Numbered from the stretch's first letter, positions 42,967 through 51,431 are shown. The stretch is 64,000 nt of DNA from WHSW01 sp963742205 (GCA_963742205.1 CAVUKZ010000011.1:62001-126000); one strand, 5' to 3'. Notes: generated by a model not told the origin, from the letters alone. Made by a program: numbers and translations.

Positions 42967-43353
42967 TCACGGCGCCGGGATGGCGGCGATGGCCTCGATC
43001 TCGATGTCGATGCCCGGAGCTGTGAGCGCTGTGACCTCGAGGATCGTGCTCGCCGGTGGACGCTCGCCGAAGTACTCGCGGCGCACCGTGTCAGGGATCC
43101 GGCGCTGCGCGATGTCGGTCATGTAGACGGTGGTCTTGAGGACGTGGGCGAAGTCCGTGCCGCCCGCGGTGAGCACCTGCTCCAGGTTCTCCATCACCTT
43201 CCGCGTCTGCGCCTCGAGGTCGCCGGCGCCGACGAGCCCGCCCTCGGCGTCCATCGGCACGCACCCGGAGACGAACAGCAGATCGCCGTGACGGATGGCG
43301 TCCGCCGAGAACATCGGCTGGATCCCGGCCTTGATCTCCTGCGGCTCGCCCAT
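42967..43353 (-). CDS. RidA/YjgF/RutC-like protein with altered active-site arginine
   Basis: A 128-aa protein of the Rid superfamily: FSADAIRHGDLLFVSGCVPM, QTRKVMENLEQVLTAGGTD, VLKTTVYMTDI and PPASTILEVTALTAPGIDIE. Archetypal RidA has arginine in the P-A-R-T block, where it binds the imine-derived carboxylate. Here that block is PAST, so the arginine is replaced and classical 2-aminoacrylate deaminase activity is unlikely. Rid subgroups lacking this arginine sit in catabolic operons and are largely uncharacterised. The ATG start lies 1 base after the racemase-family stop. Confidence 0.87.
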   Translation of the reverse strand: MGEPQEIKAGIQPMFSADAIRHGDLLFVSGCVPMDAEGGLVGAGDLEAQTRKVMENLEQVLTAGGTDFAHVLKTTVYMTDIAQRRIPDTVRREYFGERPPASTILEVTALTAPGIDIEIEAIAAIPAP

Positions 43354-43354
43354 C

Positions 43355-44119
43355 TCAGCGCCCCACGGCGAACACGCTGCCGGCGGCGGGCAACCGCGCG
43401 TCGAGCCCGAGCTCGCCGAGAGCGTGCCAGACCGTCGCGGCGTTGATCGCCAGGAGCGGCTTGCCCGTGCGCCGCTCGACCTCCTCCGCCACCCGCCAGC
43501 TCGAGAGGTTGGTGCCCGCCTGAACGAAGGCGTCGAAGTCCTGGGCCGCCATCTGCTCGAGCTCGGCGATCGCGCCGAGGATCTCCTCGCCGGTGACGTC
43601 GGCGATCGCGACCGCGTTGGGGCATCTGAGGCTCTTCATCGCGACCATCTCGTAGCCCAGGTCGTCGAAGTAGCGCTCGACCTGGGCGTCGATCGAGGGC
43701 TGATAAGGGGTGAGGACCGCGATCCGCTTCGCCCCGATCGACTCGAGTGCCAGGTTGGTCGCCTCCGAGCCGGTCGAGACCCGCAGGCCGCTCATCTTCT
43801 CCATCCGCTCGGTGAGCTCCCGGCTGCCCTTGAGGCCGCCGACGAAGGTCTCGGACGACATCCCCATGATCAGGTGGTCCGGCTGGCAGGTGCAGACGTC
43901 GTGGACCGCTTTCTCGCTGCCGTCGCGGATCTGCTGCAGGGTCCGCTGCGCCTTGTCGTCGGACCCGATCTGCGTGTTGATGAAGATCCGCGCCGTGTGG
44001 AAGCTGACGTTGGCCGGCCGGAGATCGTTGTAATCCGACTCGACCGAGGTGTTGGTCGAGGGAATGACCACTCCGATCCGGGTCCGGCGCGCGGCACCGC
44101 TGCCGTTCGCCTCGCTCAT
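43355..44119 (-). CDS. Maleate-isomerase-like protein (Asp/Glu racemase superfamily) without the usual cysteines
   Basis: A 254-aa protein. The ATG at 44117-44119 overlaps the monooxygenase stop (ATGA); the longer open frame upstream lies inside that gene. It has RIGVVIPSTNTSVESDYNDL, HLIMGMSSETFVGGLKGSRE, RIAVLTPYQPSIDAQVERYF, AFVQAGTNLSSWRVAEEVER and LLAINAATVWHALGELGLD. In maleate isomerase and relatives the two catalytic cysteines lie in the blocks that here read MGMSSE and QAGTNLS, so both are Ser or Gly. It therefore belongs to a subgroup that cannot use the classic two-cysteine mechanism. Placement between a monooxygenase and a Rid protein suggests a pathway enzyme of unknown reaction. 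Confidence 0.85.
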   Translation of the reverse strand: MSEANGSGAARRTRIGVVIPSTNTSVESDYNDLRPANVSFHTARIFINTQIGSDDKAQRTLQQIRDGSEKAVHDVCTCQPDHLIMGMSSETFVGGLKGSRELTERMEKMSGLRVSTGSEATNLALESIGAKRIAVLTPYQPSIDAQVERYFDDLGYEMVAMKSLRCPNAVAIADVTGEEILGAIAELEQMAAQDFDAFVQAGTNLSSWRVAEEVERRTGKPLLAINAATVWHALGELGLDARLPAAGSVFAVGR

Positions 44120-45192
44120 GCGGCCGCCTCCTTCGCCGCGCCCACCTTGGGGATGACCTCCTTGCCGATCAGCTCGATCGCGCGCATCTGCTTGTCGTGT
44201 CCCAGCCCGTCGATCTCGAGGATGAACTCGTCCACGCCCATGCTCTCCAGGCGCTCGCAGCGCTCGATGAACAGATCGGGATCCCCGATCGTCAGATACG
44301 GCGCCCGCTCGACCATGAACGGCAGATCGCGACGGTGCTCTTCGAGCTCCTCGATCCGACCCATGTAGGAGTAGTCGGACGACTTCTCGGCCAGCTTCGT
44401 GAACCAGCGCATGACCAGGTCCACCATCTCGAACGCGGCCGGCCCCGCCTCCTCGAGGGCCTGCTCGGTCGTCTCCGCGCAGTGCGCGCGCAGGGCGAGC
44501 GAGGAGAACGTGCTGTTGGTGAGCCGGCCGCGATCGGCGGCGTCGACCCAGGAGGAGCGGTAGAGGTCCAGGCACTCCTGCACGAAATCCCAGCCGCCGG
44601 GCAGGCTGTTGCCGCTCATCACCCCGATGCCCTGCTCGCCCGCGTAGCGATGCGTCTCGGTGCTGGTCGCCGACGCGAACACGGGCGGATGGGGGCGCTG
44701 GACGGGCTTTGGGAACAGCGAGCGCTCGGGGATCTTCCACACCGGCCCGTCGTGCTCGAACGTCTCCTGTGAGAGCGCCTTGATCACGACCTCGATCGAG
44801 TCGGTGTACTGCTTGCGCGTCTCGTTGACGTCGATCCCGAAGGCCTCGATCGTGTGCGCCTGATTCGACCGCGCGGTGCCCAGCTCCATGCGGCCGTGCG
44901 AGACGAGGTCGAGGGTCGCAACCCGCTCGGCAACGCGGATCGGATGGTTGAAGGTCAGCATCGGGGTCGACACCGTGCGCAGGCGAATCCGCTTGCTCTG
45001 GCCGGCGATCAGGCCGAGGAGGACCTCGGGGGCCGAGATCGTCAGGACGTCGCTGAAGTGGACCTCAGAGAGCCCGTAGAAGTCGAACCCGAGCTCGTCG
45101 GCGAGCAACGCCTCCTCGACCAGCTCGTCCATGCGCTGCTCCGGGTCGGTGCCCGCGGCGAGCGCGCCATCCTGAACCAGTCCGATCTTCAT
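44116..45192 (-). CDS. Luciferase-like flavin-dependent monooxygenase
   Basis: A 358-aa bacterial-luciferase-family (beta/alpha)8 enzyme that would use reduced FMN and oxygen. It shows EALLADELGFDFYGLSEVHF, SKRIRLRTVSTPMLTFNHPI, VAERVATLDLVSHGRMELGT, SLFPKPVQRPHPPVFASATS and LPFMVERAPYLTIGDPDLFI. Family members include RutA and pyridine or alkanesulfonate monooxygenases, some of which open N-heterocyclic rings. The start (ATG 45190-45192) overlaps the hydrolase stop in ATGA. Reduced flavin could come from the reductase encoded at 39.9 kb. Substrate not predictable from motifs. Confidence 0.9.
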   Translation of the reverse strand: MKIGLVQDGALAAGTDPEQRMDELVEEALLADELGFDFYGLSEVHFSDVLTISAPEVLLGLIAGQSKRIRLRTVSTPMLTFNHPIRVAERVATLDLVSHGRMELGTARSNQAHTIEAFGIDVNETRKQYTDSIEVVIKALSQETFEHDGPVWKIPERSLFPKPVQRPHPPVFASATSTETHRYAGEQGIGVMSGNSLPGGWDFVQECLDLYRSSWVDAADRGRLTNSTFSSLALRAHCAETTEQALEEAGPAAFEMVDLVMRWFTKLAEKSSDYSYMGRIEELEEHRRDLPFMVERAPYLTIGDPDLFIERCERLESMGVDEFILEIDGLGHDKQMRAIELIGKEVIPKVGAAKEAAA

Positions 45193-46187
45193 CTGACGGC
45201 CTCCTCGTCGGTAGTCACGCCGTTGGTTGATCGCAGCCACGCGAAGATCCGCTCGAGCTCGGCCGCGGCGTCGGGGAGCTTGTGCGGGATGTAGGCGAAG
45301 GAGTGGTTGAGGCCGGCGACGACCGAGAGCATGGTCGGGACCTCGCGTTCGATGAGCCTGGCGGCCATGTCCAGCGACTGCGGCAACAGCGCGTCCTGGT
45401 CGCCGATCGTCAGATAGGCGGGCGGGAACTCGCTCAGGGTCTCGGCGAAGGCCGGGCTGACGAGCGGGTCGCGGTGCCACGTGAGCCAATGCGGGCCGAG
45501 GTAGGCGCGGTTGTACATGGTCTCGGCGAAGCCGCCCGCGTGGCTGCCGGGATCCTGCATGAGCAACGGGAAGTTGAAGATGCCGTAGAGCAGCAGCAGC
45601 GAGCCGAACTCCACCGCGACGTCGCCGAGGCCGCCGTCGTCGATCGCGTCCCCCTCGCCCTTGATGCAGGCGATCGCCGCGCAGGCAAGGTTCGCGCCCG
45701 CCGACGCGCCGCCGATCGCGATCGGGCCCTCGCGCCCCCCGAGGTCGGCGGCGTTCGCGGTCATCCAACGAGCGGCGAACACGGTCTGCGTCAGCGACGC
45801 GGGGAAGGGGTGCTCGGGCGCGAGCGCGTAGTCGAGGTTGACGACCACGTGCCCGTGCGAGGCGATGCTCATCCCGAGCTTGCGCACGTACTCGGCCTTG
45901 CCCAGGCACCAGCCGCCACCGTGCATGTAGAGCAGCATGGGAAACGGCCCGCCCCCCGAGGTCGGCGTGTAGATCTCGGCGGTGACGTCGAGCCCGCCGG
46001 CCCGTCCGAGGAGGACGTCCTCGCGCAGGTCGACGTCCTCGGGCAGGTCGATGTTGTGCCGGCTGAGGTCACGGCTCGGGTGGGCCCGGAACTCGACGAT
46101 CTCCTCGAGCGAGCTCAGCGGCGGAGCCTCGACCTCCTGGTCGGCCACCAGCGAGAGCCAGCTCGAGTTGTCCGCGGTCCCGGTCAC
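45189..46187 (-). CDS. HSL-type alpha/beta hydrolase
   Basis: A 332-aa hydrolase of the hormone-sensitive-lipase family. The oxyanion motif HGGGW is in MLLYMHGGGWCLGKAEYVRK (about residue 90), the nucleophile elbow in AIGGASAGANLACAAIACIK, the acid in PPAYLTIGDQDALLPQSLDM and the histidine in VVAGLNHSFAYIPHKLPD, so the triad is complete. It cleaves an ester, or perhaps an enol-lactone or formamide of the ring-opening pathway. GTG start at 46185-46187, 4 bases after the aldehyde dehydrogenase stop. Confidence 0.9.
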   Translation of the reverse strand: MTGTADNSSWLSLVADQEVEAPPLSSLEEIVEFRAHPSRDLSRHNIDLPEDVDLREDVLLGRAGGLDVTAEIYTPTSGGGPFPMLLYMHGGGWCLGKAEYVRKLGMSIASHGHVVVNLDYALAPEHPFPASLTQTVFAARWMTANAADLGGREGPIAIGGASAGANLACAAIACIKGEGDAIDDGGLGDVAVEFGSLLLLYGIFNFPLLMQDPGSHAGGFAETMYNRAYLGPHWLTWHRDPLVSPAFAETLSEFPPAYLTIGDQDALLPQSLDMAARLIEREVPTMLSVVAGLNHSFAYIPHKLPDAAAELERIFAWLRSTNGVTTDEEAVR

Positions 46188-46191
46188 GCGC

Positions 46192-47718
46192 TCAGCGCCC
46201 GACGAACGGGTCGCCGATCGGTTCGGTCGACAGGTTCACCCAGACGCTCTTCACCCGCGTGTACTCGAGGACGGCGTCGGTGCCGTTCTCCTTGCCGAGC
46301 CCGCTGTCCTTGAAGCCGCCGAAGGGCGACAACGGCGAGAGCGAGCGGTATGTGTTGATCCAGACGGTGCCGGCGTCGAGCCGCGACGCGACCGTGTGCG
46401 CTCGGGCCAGGTTCTGCGTCCAGACGCCGGCGGCGAGCCCGTAGGGGGTGTCGTTGGCGATCCGGATCGCCTCCTCGTCGTCCTCGAAGCGCCCGATCGC
46501 GAGCACTGGCCCAAAGATCTCCTCGCGGGTGAGCCGCATCTCGTTGCTGACGTCGGAGAAGACCGTCGGCTCGAAGAACCAGCCGTCGCCCAGACCCTCC
46601 GGGCGCTTGCCGCCGGCGCGGAGGGTTGCGTTCTCCTCCAGGCCGAGGCCGACGTAGCGCTCGACCTTCTCGCGCTGAGCCTCGATCGCGAGCGGCCCGA
46701 GGTCGGTGTCGTCGGCGAGCGGGTCGCCGACCCGTACCCGGGCGGCGCGTTCGGCCACGAGCTCGGAGACCTCGTCGTAGAGCGACGCGTGGACGAAGGC
46801 GCGTGATCCCGCGACGCAGGTCTGCCCACCCGCGGCGAAGATCCCCGCGAGCATCCCCATCGAGACGTTGTTGGGATCGGCGTCCTCGAACACGAGCTGC
46901 GGGCTCTTGCCGCCGAGCTCGAGCGTGGTCTTGGCCAGGTGCCCGGCGGCCGCCAGCGCGACCTTGCGGCCCGCCTCGGTGCCGCCGGTGAAGGCCACCT
47001 TGTCGACCCCTGGGTGGGAGACGAGCGCGGCGCCGGTCTCACCGCCGCCGGTGACCAGGTTCACGACGCCGGGCGGAAACCCAACCTCCTCGAGCATCGG
47101 CATCAGCTCGAGCAGCGACGCCGAGGCGTGTTCGCTGGGCTTCAGGACGACGGCGTTCCCGCAGGCGAGGGCGGGCGCGAGCTTCATCGCCGCGAGCTGC
47201 AACGGCGAGTTCCAGGGGATGATCGCCGCGACGACGCCGATCGGCTCCCGGAGCGTGTAGTTGAGCAGCTGCGCCCTGTTGCCCGGGATGACGTCCCCGA
47301 GGATCTTGTCCGCGATCCCGCCGTAGTAGTAGAAGAACTCCGGGACGCGCTTGACCTGGCCGGTCGTCTCGCGCAGCAGCTTGCCGTTGTCGAGCGTCTC
47401 GAGCCGCGCCAGCTCGTCGACGTGAGCGCCGATCAGGTCCGCGAGCCGGCGCAGCATCGCGCCGCGAGCCGTCTGGGTCAGATCGCGCCACTCCGGCGCG
47501 GCCAGCGCCCGCCGCGCCGCCGTGACCGCCCGGTCGACCTCCTCGGCCGTCGCGTCGGCCGCGGTGTACCAGGCCTCGGCGGTCGTCGGATCGAAGCCGT
47601 CGAAGGCGGCGCCCGCGGGCTCGACCCAGGCGCCGTCGATCCAGTGGCCGTAGGCGCGGCGCTTGCCCGAAGCCGCCTCGGGCCTGGAGCTGATCGCGGC
47701 TGCGCTGCTCTGGCTCAT
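46192..47718 (-). CDS. NAD(P)-dependent aldehyde dehydrogenase
   Basis: A 508-aa ALDH superfamily enzyme, first gene of the leftward catabolic operon. It has IIPWNSPLQLAAMKLAPALA (cofactor site), TTLELGGKSPQLVFEDADPN with the general-base glutamate, and GGQTCVAGSRAFVHASLYDE with the nucleophilic cysteine. RLTREEIFGPVLAIGRFED and GLAAGVWTQNLARAHTVASR follow, with a normal C-terminus (DAVLEYTRVKSVWVNL). It oxidises an aldehyde to an acid. The ATG at 47716-47718 is preferred to the longer frame because it gives the family's usual length and lies about 25 bases after a -10-like TATACT on the minus strand. Confidence 0.93.
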   Translation of the reverse strand: MSQSSAAAISSRPEAASGKRRAYGHWIDGAWVEPAGAAFDGFDPTTAEAWYTAADATAEEVDRAVTAARRALAAPEWRDLTQTARGAMLRRLADLIGAHVDELARLETLDNGKLLRETTGQVKRVPEFFYYYGGIADKILGDVIPGNRAQLLNYTLREPIGVVAAIIPWNSPLQLAAMKLAPALACGNAVVLKPSEHASASLLELMPMLEEVGFPPGVVNLVTGGGETGAALVSHPGVDKVAFTGGTEAGRKVALAAAGHLAKTTLELGGKSPQLVFEDADPNNVSMGMLAGIFAAGGQTCVAGSRAFVHASLYDEVSELVAERAARVRVGDPLADDTDLGPLAIEAQREKVERYVGLGLEENATLRAGGKRPEGLGDGWFFEPTVFSDVSNEMRLTREEIFGPVLAIGRFEDDEEAIRIANDTPYGLAAGVWTQNLARAHTVASRLDAGTVWINTYRSLSPLSPFGGFKDSGLGKENGTDAVLEYTRVKSVWVNLSTEPIGDPFVGR

Positions 47719-47737
47719 CCGTGAAACACCACTGAAG

Positions 47738-47757
47738 TCAGCAGTAGTATATCTGAT
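47738..47757. promoter_or_regulatory. Bidirectional promoter between ALDH operon and RibBA-like gene
   Basis: TAGTAT at 47745-47750 lies exactly 7 bases before the GTG at 47758, the leaderless-promoter pattern. On the other strand the same AT-rich block reads GATATACTAC, containing TATACT about 30 bases before the ALDH start. GTAGTATATCTGA resembles the elements at 39.9 and 54.5 kb. Confidence 0.5.
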
Positions 47758-48869
47758 GTGAGTGCAAGCGCCGGAACCCACCCCGGCGGGACCGGCCGCG
47801 CGGCGGTCGAGCGTGCGCTCGAGCACCTGGCGGCGGGCAGGATGGTGGTCGTCGCCGAGGGTGACCGCGGGGCGGCGGTGATCGCGGCGCAGTTCGCTAC
47901 CCCGGAGGCGATCAACTTCTTAAACCGCGAGGCCGGGGGCTGGGTCTGCCTCGCGCTCACGGACGAGCGCTGCGACGAGCTCGGGCTGCGACCCCAGGAA
48001 CCGGGCGACACCGCCTTCATGAACACGATCGACGCGCGCTCCGGCATCGCGGATGGGATCAGCGCCCACGATCAATCCCACTCGATCCAGGTGGCCATCA
48101 ACACGACCGCGGGGGGACGCGACCTGACCACGCCGGGACGCGTCCAACCGCTCCGCGCCGCGGCGGGCGGGGTCCTGAAGCGGGCCGGGAGCACCGAGGC
48201 GGCGCTCGACCTGGTCCGGCTCGCCGGCCTCAACCAGGCGGCCGTGATCTGCGAGGTGCAGGGGCCCGACGGCGGGGTCGCCGACGCCGCGGGACTCGCT
48301 GCCTTCTCCGCGGCGAACGGGCTGCACGAGCTCTCGATCACCGACCTGATCACGCATCTCCATCGCGTCGACCGGCTCGTCGAACGCGTCGTCGAGGTCA
48401 ACCTCCCGATCAGGCGCGGCGAATTTCGGGCGCTCGCCTATCGGGCGCTTCCGCACCAGGACCTCCACATCGCGTGCGTGAAGGGCGACGTCGAGGGGGC
48501 GGCGGGGGTGCTCGTTCACGTCCACACCGGCTGTCTGACCGGCGACGTGTTCCACTCCGAATTGTGCGACTGCGGCGAGCTCTTGGCGGGATCGCTCGAC
48601 GCGATCGAGCGGGAGGGCGCCGGCGTCGTCGTCTACCTCGACCCGCAGCCGCGCGGCCCCGGAGTCCTGGCGGAGCTCGCCGGCGACGCATCCCATCACC
48701 CGATGCCGGGCTCCGGCGAACGGGAGCTGCGCGGTCACGGGATCGGCAGCCAGATCCTCAAGGACCTCGGCCTGCACTCGATCCGGCTGCTGGCCAACAG
48801 CCCGCGGCGGGTCGAGGAGCTCGAGGCCTTCGGGCTCACGGTCAGCGAGCGGGTCCGATCCCTACGTGA
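47758..48869 (+). CDS. Degenerate RibBA-like protein, end frameshifted
   Basis: About 370 residues. The first half aligns with 3,4-dihydroxybutanone-phosphate synthase (INFLNREAGGWVCLALTDER, PGRVQPLRAAAGGVLKRAGS) and the second with GTP cyclohydrolase II. The DHBP-synthase acidic motif DDEDRENEGD is replaced by AEGDRGA, and the metal-ligand histidine of GGHTEA is serine (AGSTEA), so that activity is probably lost. The cyclohydrolase zinc cysteines are kept (HTGCLTGDVFHSELCDCGEL), but RQEGRxIGL reads DPQPRGPGVL and TNNP-x-K reads ANSPRR. One missing C near 48857 breaks the frame; restoring it gives ERVPIPT and a stop at 48867-48869. Its start is a leaderless-type GTG. It may make something other than riboflavin precursor. 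Confidence 0.8.
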
Positions 48870-49569
48870 GATACGCGCTCAGGACGTCCTCGCTGCCGAG
48901 CAGCGCCTCGGCCTTCTCCTCGAGCGCGATCCGCCCGCGCCTCATCACGTAGGCGCGGTCGGCCACGCCGGCCGCGACGGCCGCGTTCTGCTCGACGAGG
49001 AGGACGGTGACCCCGAGCTCGGACCGGATCCGCCCGAGCAGCCCCGTGACCTCGTCGACGAGCTTGGGGGAGAGCCCCAGCGAGGGTTCGTCGAGCATCA
49101 GCAGCTTCGGCGAGGACATCAGGCCCCTCGCGATCGCCAGCATCTGCTGCTGGCCGCCGGACAGCTCGCCCGCCGCCTGATCGAGCTTTTCGTCGAGCAC
49201 CGGGAAGACCTCCAGCAGGCCGCCGAGGCGGTCGTCGGCGTCGGCTGCACCCATCGCGCCCAGGCGCAGGTTCTCGGCTACCGACTGGCGGACGAAGATC
49301 TCGCGCCCCTCCGGGACGTGGGCGATCCCCGCCCGGGCGATGAGGTGCGGCGCGCGACCGCTGATCTCCTCGCCGCCGAAGGCGATCGTGCCGCTGCGGG
49401 GCTGCAGCAGCCCGGAGATCGCGCGCAGCAGCGTCGACTTTCCGGCCCCGTTGGCCCCGAGGATCGCGACCGCCTCGCGCTCGGAGACCTCGAGCGAGAC
49501 GCCGTGCAGGACGTCTACCTTGCCGGTGTAGCCGACCCGAAGGTCGCTGACGGTCAGGGCGGCGGGCAC
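48862..49569 (-). CDS. livF: Branched-chain amino-acid type ABC transporter ATPase (LivF)
   Basis: A 235-aa ABC ATPase. Walker A is ILGANGAGKSTLLRAISGLL (about residues 34-53), then the LivF-typical HVPEGREIFVRQSVAENLRL, signature LSGGQQQMLAIARGLM, Walker B LLMLDEPSLGLSPKLVDEV and the switch histidine replaced by the usual LivF VEQN. It is the last gene of a leftward Liv operon, 2 bases after the LivM-LivG fusion, and converges with the RibBA-like gene (8-base overlap). Couples ATP hydrolysis to import of the ligand bound by the lipoprotein encoded at 52.3-53.6 kb. Confidence 0.95.
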   Translation of the reverse strand: MPAALTVSDLRVGYTGKVDVLHGVSLEVSEREAVAILGANGAGKSTLLRAISGLLQPRSGTIAFGGEEISGRAPHLIARAGIAHVPEGREIFVRQSVAENLRLGAMGAADADDRLGGLLEVFPVLDEKLDQAAGELSGGQQQMLAIARGLMSSPKLLMLDEPSLGLSPKLVDEVTGLLGRIRSELGVTVLLVEQNAAVAAGVADRAYVMRRGRIALEEKAEALLGSEDVLSAYLT

Positions 49570-49571
49570 GG

Positions 49572-51431
49572 CTACGCCTTCGACCCCGTCTCCGCCAGGG
49601 CCGCGGCGCGCTTGGTGGCGAAGCGCTCACCGAGGTAGGCGGCGATCACCGACGGGTCGTCGGCGACCGCGTCCGGCTCGCCCTCGGCCAGCTTGCAGCC
49701 GCCGTCGAGGACCGTGACCCGGTCGCAGAGCGGGAGCAGGAACGACATGTCGTGGTCGATCACCACGACCGTCACGCCCCGGTCGCGGGCGTGGAGGATC
49801 ACGTTGCGCAGCGCCGTCGCGTCGTTGGGCGCCAACCCCGCCGCGGGCTCGTCGAGCAACAGCAGGTGCGGGCGACAGGCGATCGCCGCGGCGACGCCGA
49901 GCAGGCGGAGCTGGCCGTAGGGCAGGATCGCCACGGGTGCGGCGGCGACCTCGCTCAGCCCGCACGCCTCGAGCAGCTCCTCGGCGGTCGCCGGCAGCGC
50001 TTCGTTGAGGTTCTGGCGGCGTGCCGCCGTCCGGCAGATCAGCTCGCAGGTCTCGCCGACGCTGAAGCTTTCGAAGACCTCGGGCTCCTGGAAGGTGCGC
50101 ACGAGGCCGAGGCGCGCGAGCCGGTCGGGCCGCGCGCCGTCGATCCGCTCGCCCCGATACTCGATGCTGCCCTCGGTGGTCGCGAGAAAGCCGGAGACGC
50201 AGTTGAGCAGCGTCGTTTTGCCGGAGCCGTTCGGCCCGATCACGCCACGGATCTCACCCTCGCGCACCTCGATGTCGACGCCGTCGAGCGCCCGGTTGGC
50301 GCCGAACCACCGCTTCAGGCCGGAAACCTCGAGCACGACCTCGGGCGAGAGCTCGCGCCGCTGGGCCGGCGGTGCAGCGGCGGCCGGCGGCTCGGTGGCC
50401 TTCGGGCCGACCTCTTCCTCGGGCGGCGGGGGCACGGGCTGGGTCTTCGGATCCCGGCCGACCCAGGCGGCGATCGTTCCCAGGAGCCCCTTCGGCAAAA
50501 ACAGCATCGCGGCCACCAGGATCAGGCCGTAGATCAGGAGGCTGATGTTGGGGTCCTCGGACCCGATCCACAGCGGCAGGAACTGCGCGATCCAGGCGCC
50601 GAGCGCCGGTCCCGCGATCACCGTGAGGCCGCCGACCACCATCGCCAGGTAGATGGGGATGAACTGGAACGCGGTGAACAGGCTCGGGGTGATCGCCTGC
50701 TGCTGGACGAGCAGCAGGGCCCCCGCGACGCCGACGATCACGGCGGTGATCTCGAACAGCACGAGCTGGTGAAACAGGACGTTGAAGCCCAGCGAGCGGG
50801 CGAGCCGCTGGTCGTCGCGGATCGCGCGCAATCGAGCGCCAAAGGAGGAGCGCGTCAACCACCGGTAGACCCCGAGGGTCGCGAAGAGGAACGCAAGGAA
50901 CAGGTAGTACTGCCCCTCCAGCCCGCTGAAGTCGAACGGCCCGACCTTGCCCGGCGATGCCTCCGCGAGCAGCCCGGCCGGCCCGCCCGTGACCTCCATA
51001 TTGGTCAACAGCAGGACGATGAACTCGGTGAACGCGATCGTGACCACGAGAAAGGCCACCCCGGAGGTCCTCAGGGAGATCAGCCCGACCGGCAGCGCGA
51101 CCAAGAGCGGCACCAGGGCGGCGAAGAGGAGGCTGGGCCAGAACCCGAGCCCGAGCTCGCTCATCGCGATCCCGGAGCCGTAGGCGCCGACGCCCCAGAG
51201 GCCTGCGTGCGCGAGGGTCGGCAGCCCGCCGAGGCTCACGAACATCGCCGTCCCGACCGCGACCATCCCCCAGATCGCGGCGAGGCCGGCCGTGGACAGG
51301 AGGTTGTCCGGGCCGCCGGCGATCGCGTGCGGGGGCCAGGTCGGGATCACGAACAACGCGATCACGACGAGCGCCGCCAGGACGCCGGCCTGCACCCGGC
51401 GACGCGGCAGCGAGGCGAGGCTAGATCTCAA
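49572..51431 (-). CDS. Liv-type ABC transporter permease-ATPase fusion (LivM-LivG)
   Basis: A 619-aa fusion. Residues 1 to about 310 form a LivM-type permease with many membrane helices (GVLAALVVIALFVIPTWPPH, GLWGVGAYGSGIAMSELGLG, FIPIYLAMVVGGLTVIAGPA) and the EAA-like loop SFGARLRAIRDDQRLARSLG. A Pro/Glu/Ala linker (about residues 315-355) joins a LivG-type ATPase with Walker A GVIGPNGSGKTTLLNCVSGF, VRTFQEPEVFESFSVGE, the LivG signature ILPYGQLRLLGVAAAIACRP, Walker B LLLLDEPAAGLAPND and the switch HDMSFL. Fusion fixes a 1:1 ratio of permease and ATPase. It overlaps the LivH gene by 11 bases. Confidence 0.94.
   Translation of the reverse strand: MRSSLASLPRRRVQAGVLAALVVIALFVIPTWPPHAIAGGPDNLLSTAGLAAIWGMVAVGTAMFVSLGGLPTLAHAGLWGVGAYGSGIAMSELGLGFWPSLLFAALVPLLVALPVGLISLRTSGVAFLVVTIAFTEFIVLLLTNMEVTGGPAGLLAEASPGKVGPFDFSGLEGQYYLFLAFLFATLGVYRWLTRSSFGARLRAIRDDQRLARSLGFNVLFHQLVLFEITAVIVGVAGALLLVQQQAITPSLFTAFQFIPIYLAMVVGGLTVIAGPALGAWIAQFLPLWIGSEDPNISLLIYGLILVAAMLFLPKGLLGTIAAWVGRDPKTQPVPPPPEEEVGPKATEPPAAAAPPAQRRELSPEVVLEVSGLKRWFGANRALDGVDIEVREGEIRGVIGPNGSGKTTLLNCVSGFLATTEGSIEYRGERIDGARPDRLARLGLVRTFQEPEVFESFSVGETCELICRTAARRQNLNEALPATAEELLEACGLSEVAAAPVAILPYGQLRLLGVAAAIACRPHLLLLDEPAAGLAPNDATALRNVILHARDRGVTVVVIDHDMSFLLPLCDRVTVLDGGCKLAEGEPDAVADDPSVIAAYLGERFATKRAAALAETGSKA

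Noticed and set aside
43355..44740. Extended N-terminus for the maleate-isomerase-like gene
   Set aside because: The extra 207 codons lie within the monooxygenase gene and have shadow-like composition; the ATGA-coupled start is better.
47758..48869. Plain bifunctional riboflavin enzyme RibBA
   Set aside because: Key DHBP-synthase residues are missing and cyclohydrolase motifs are altered, so the standard label would be misleading.
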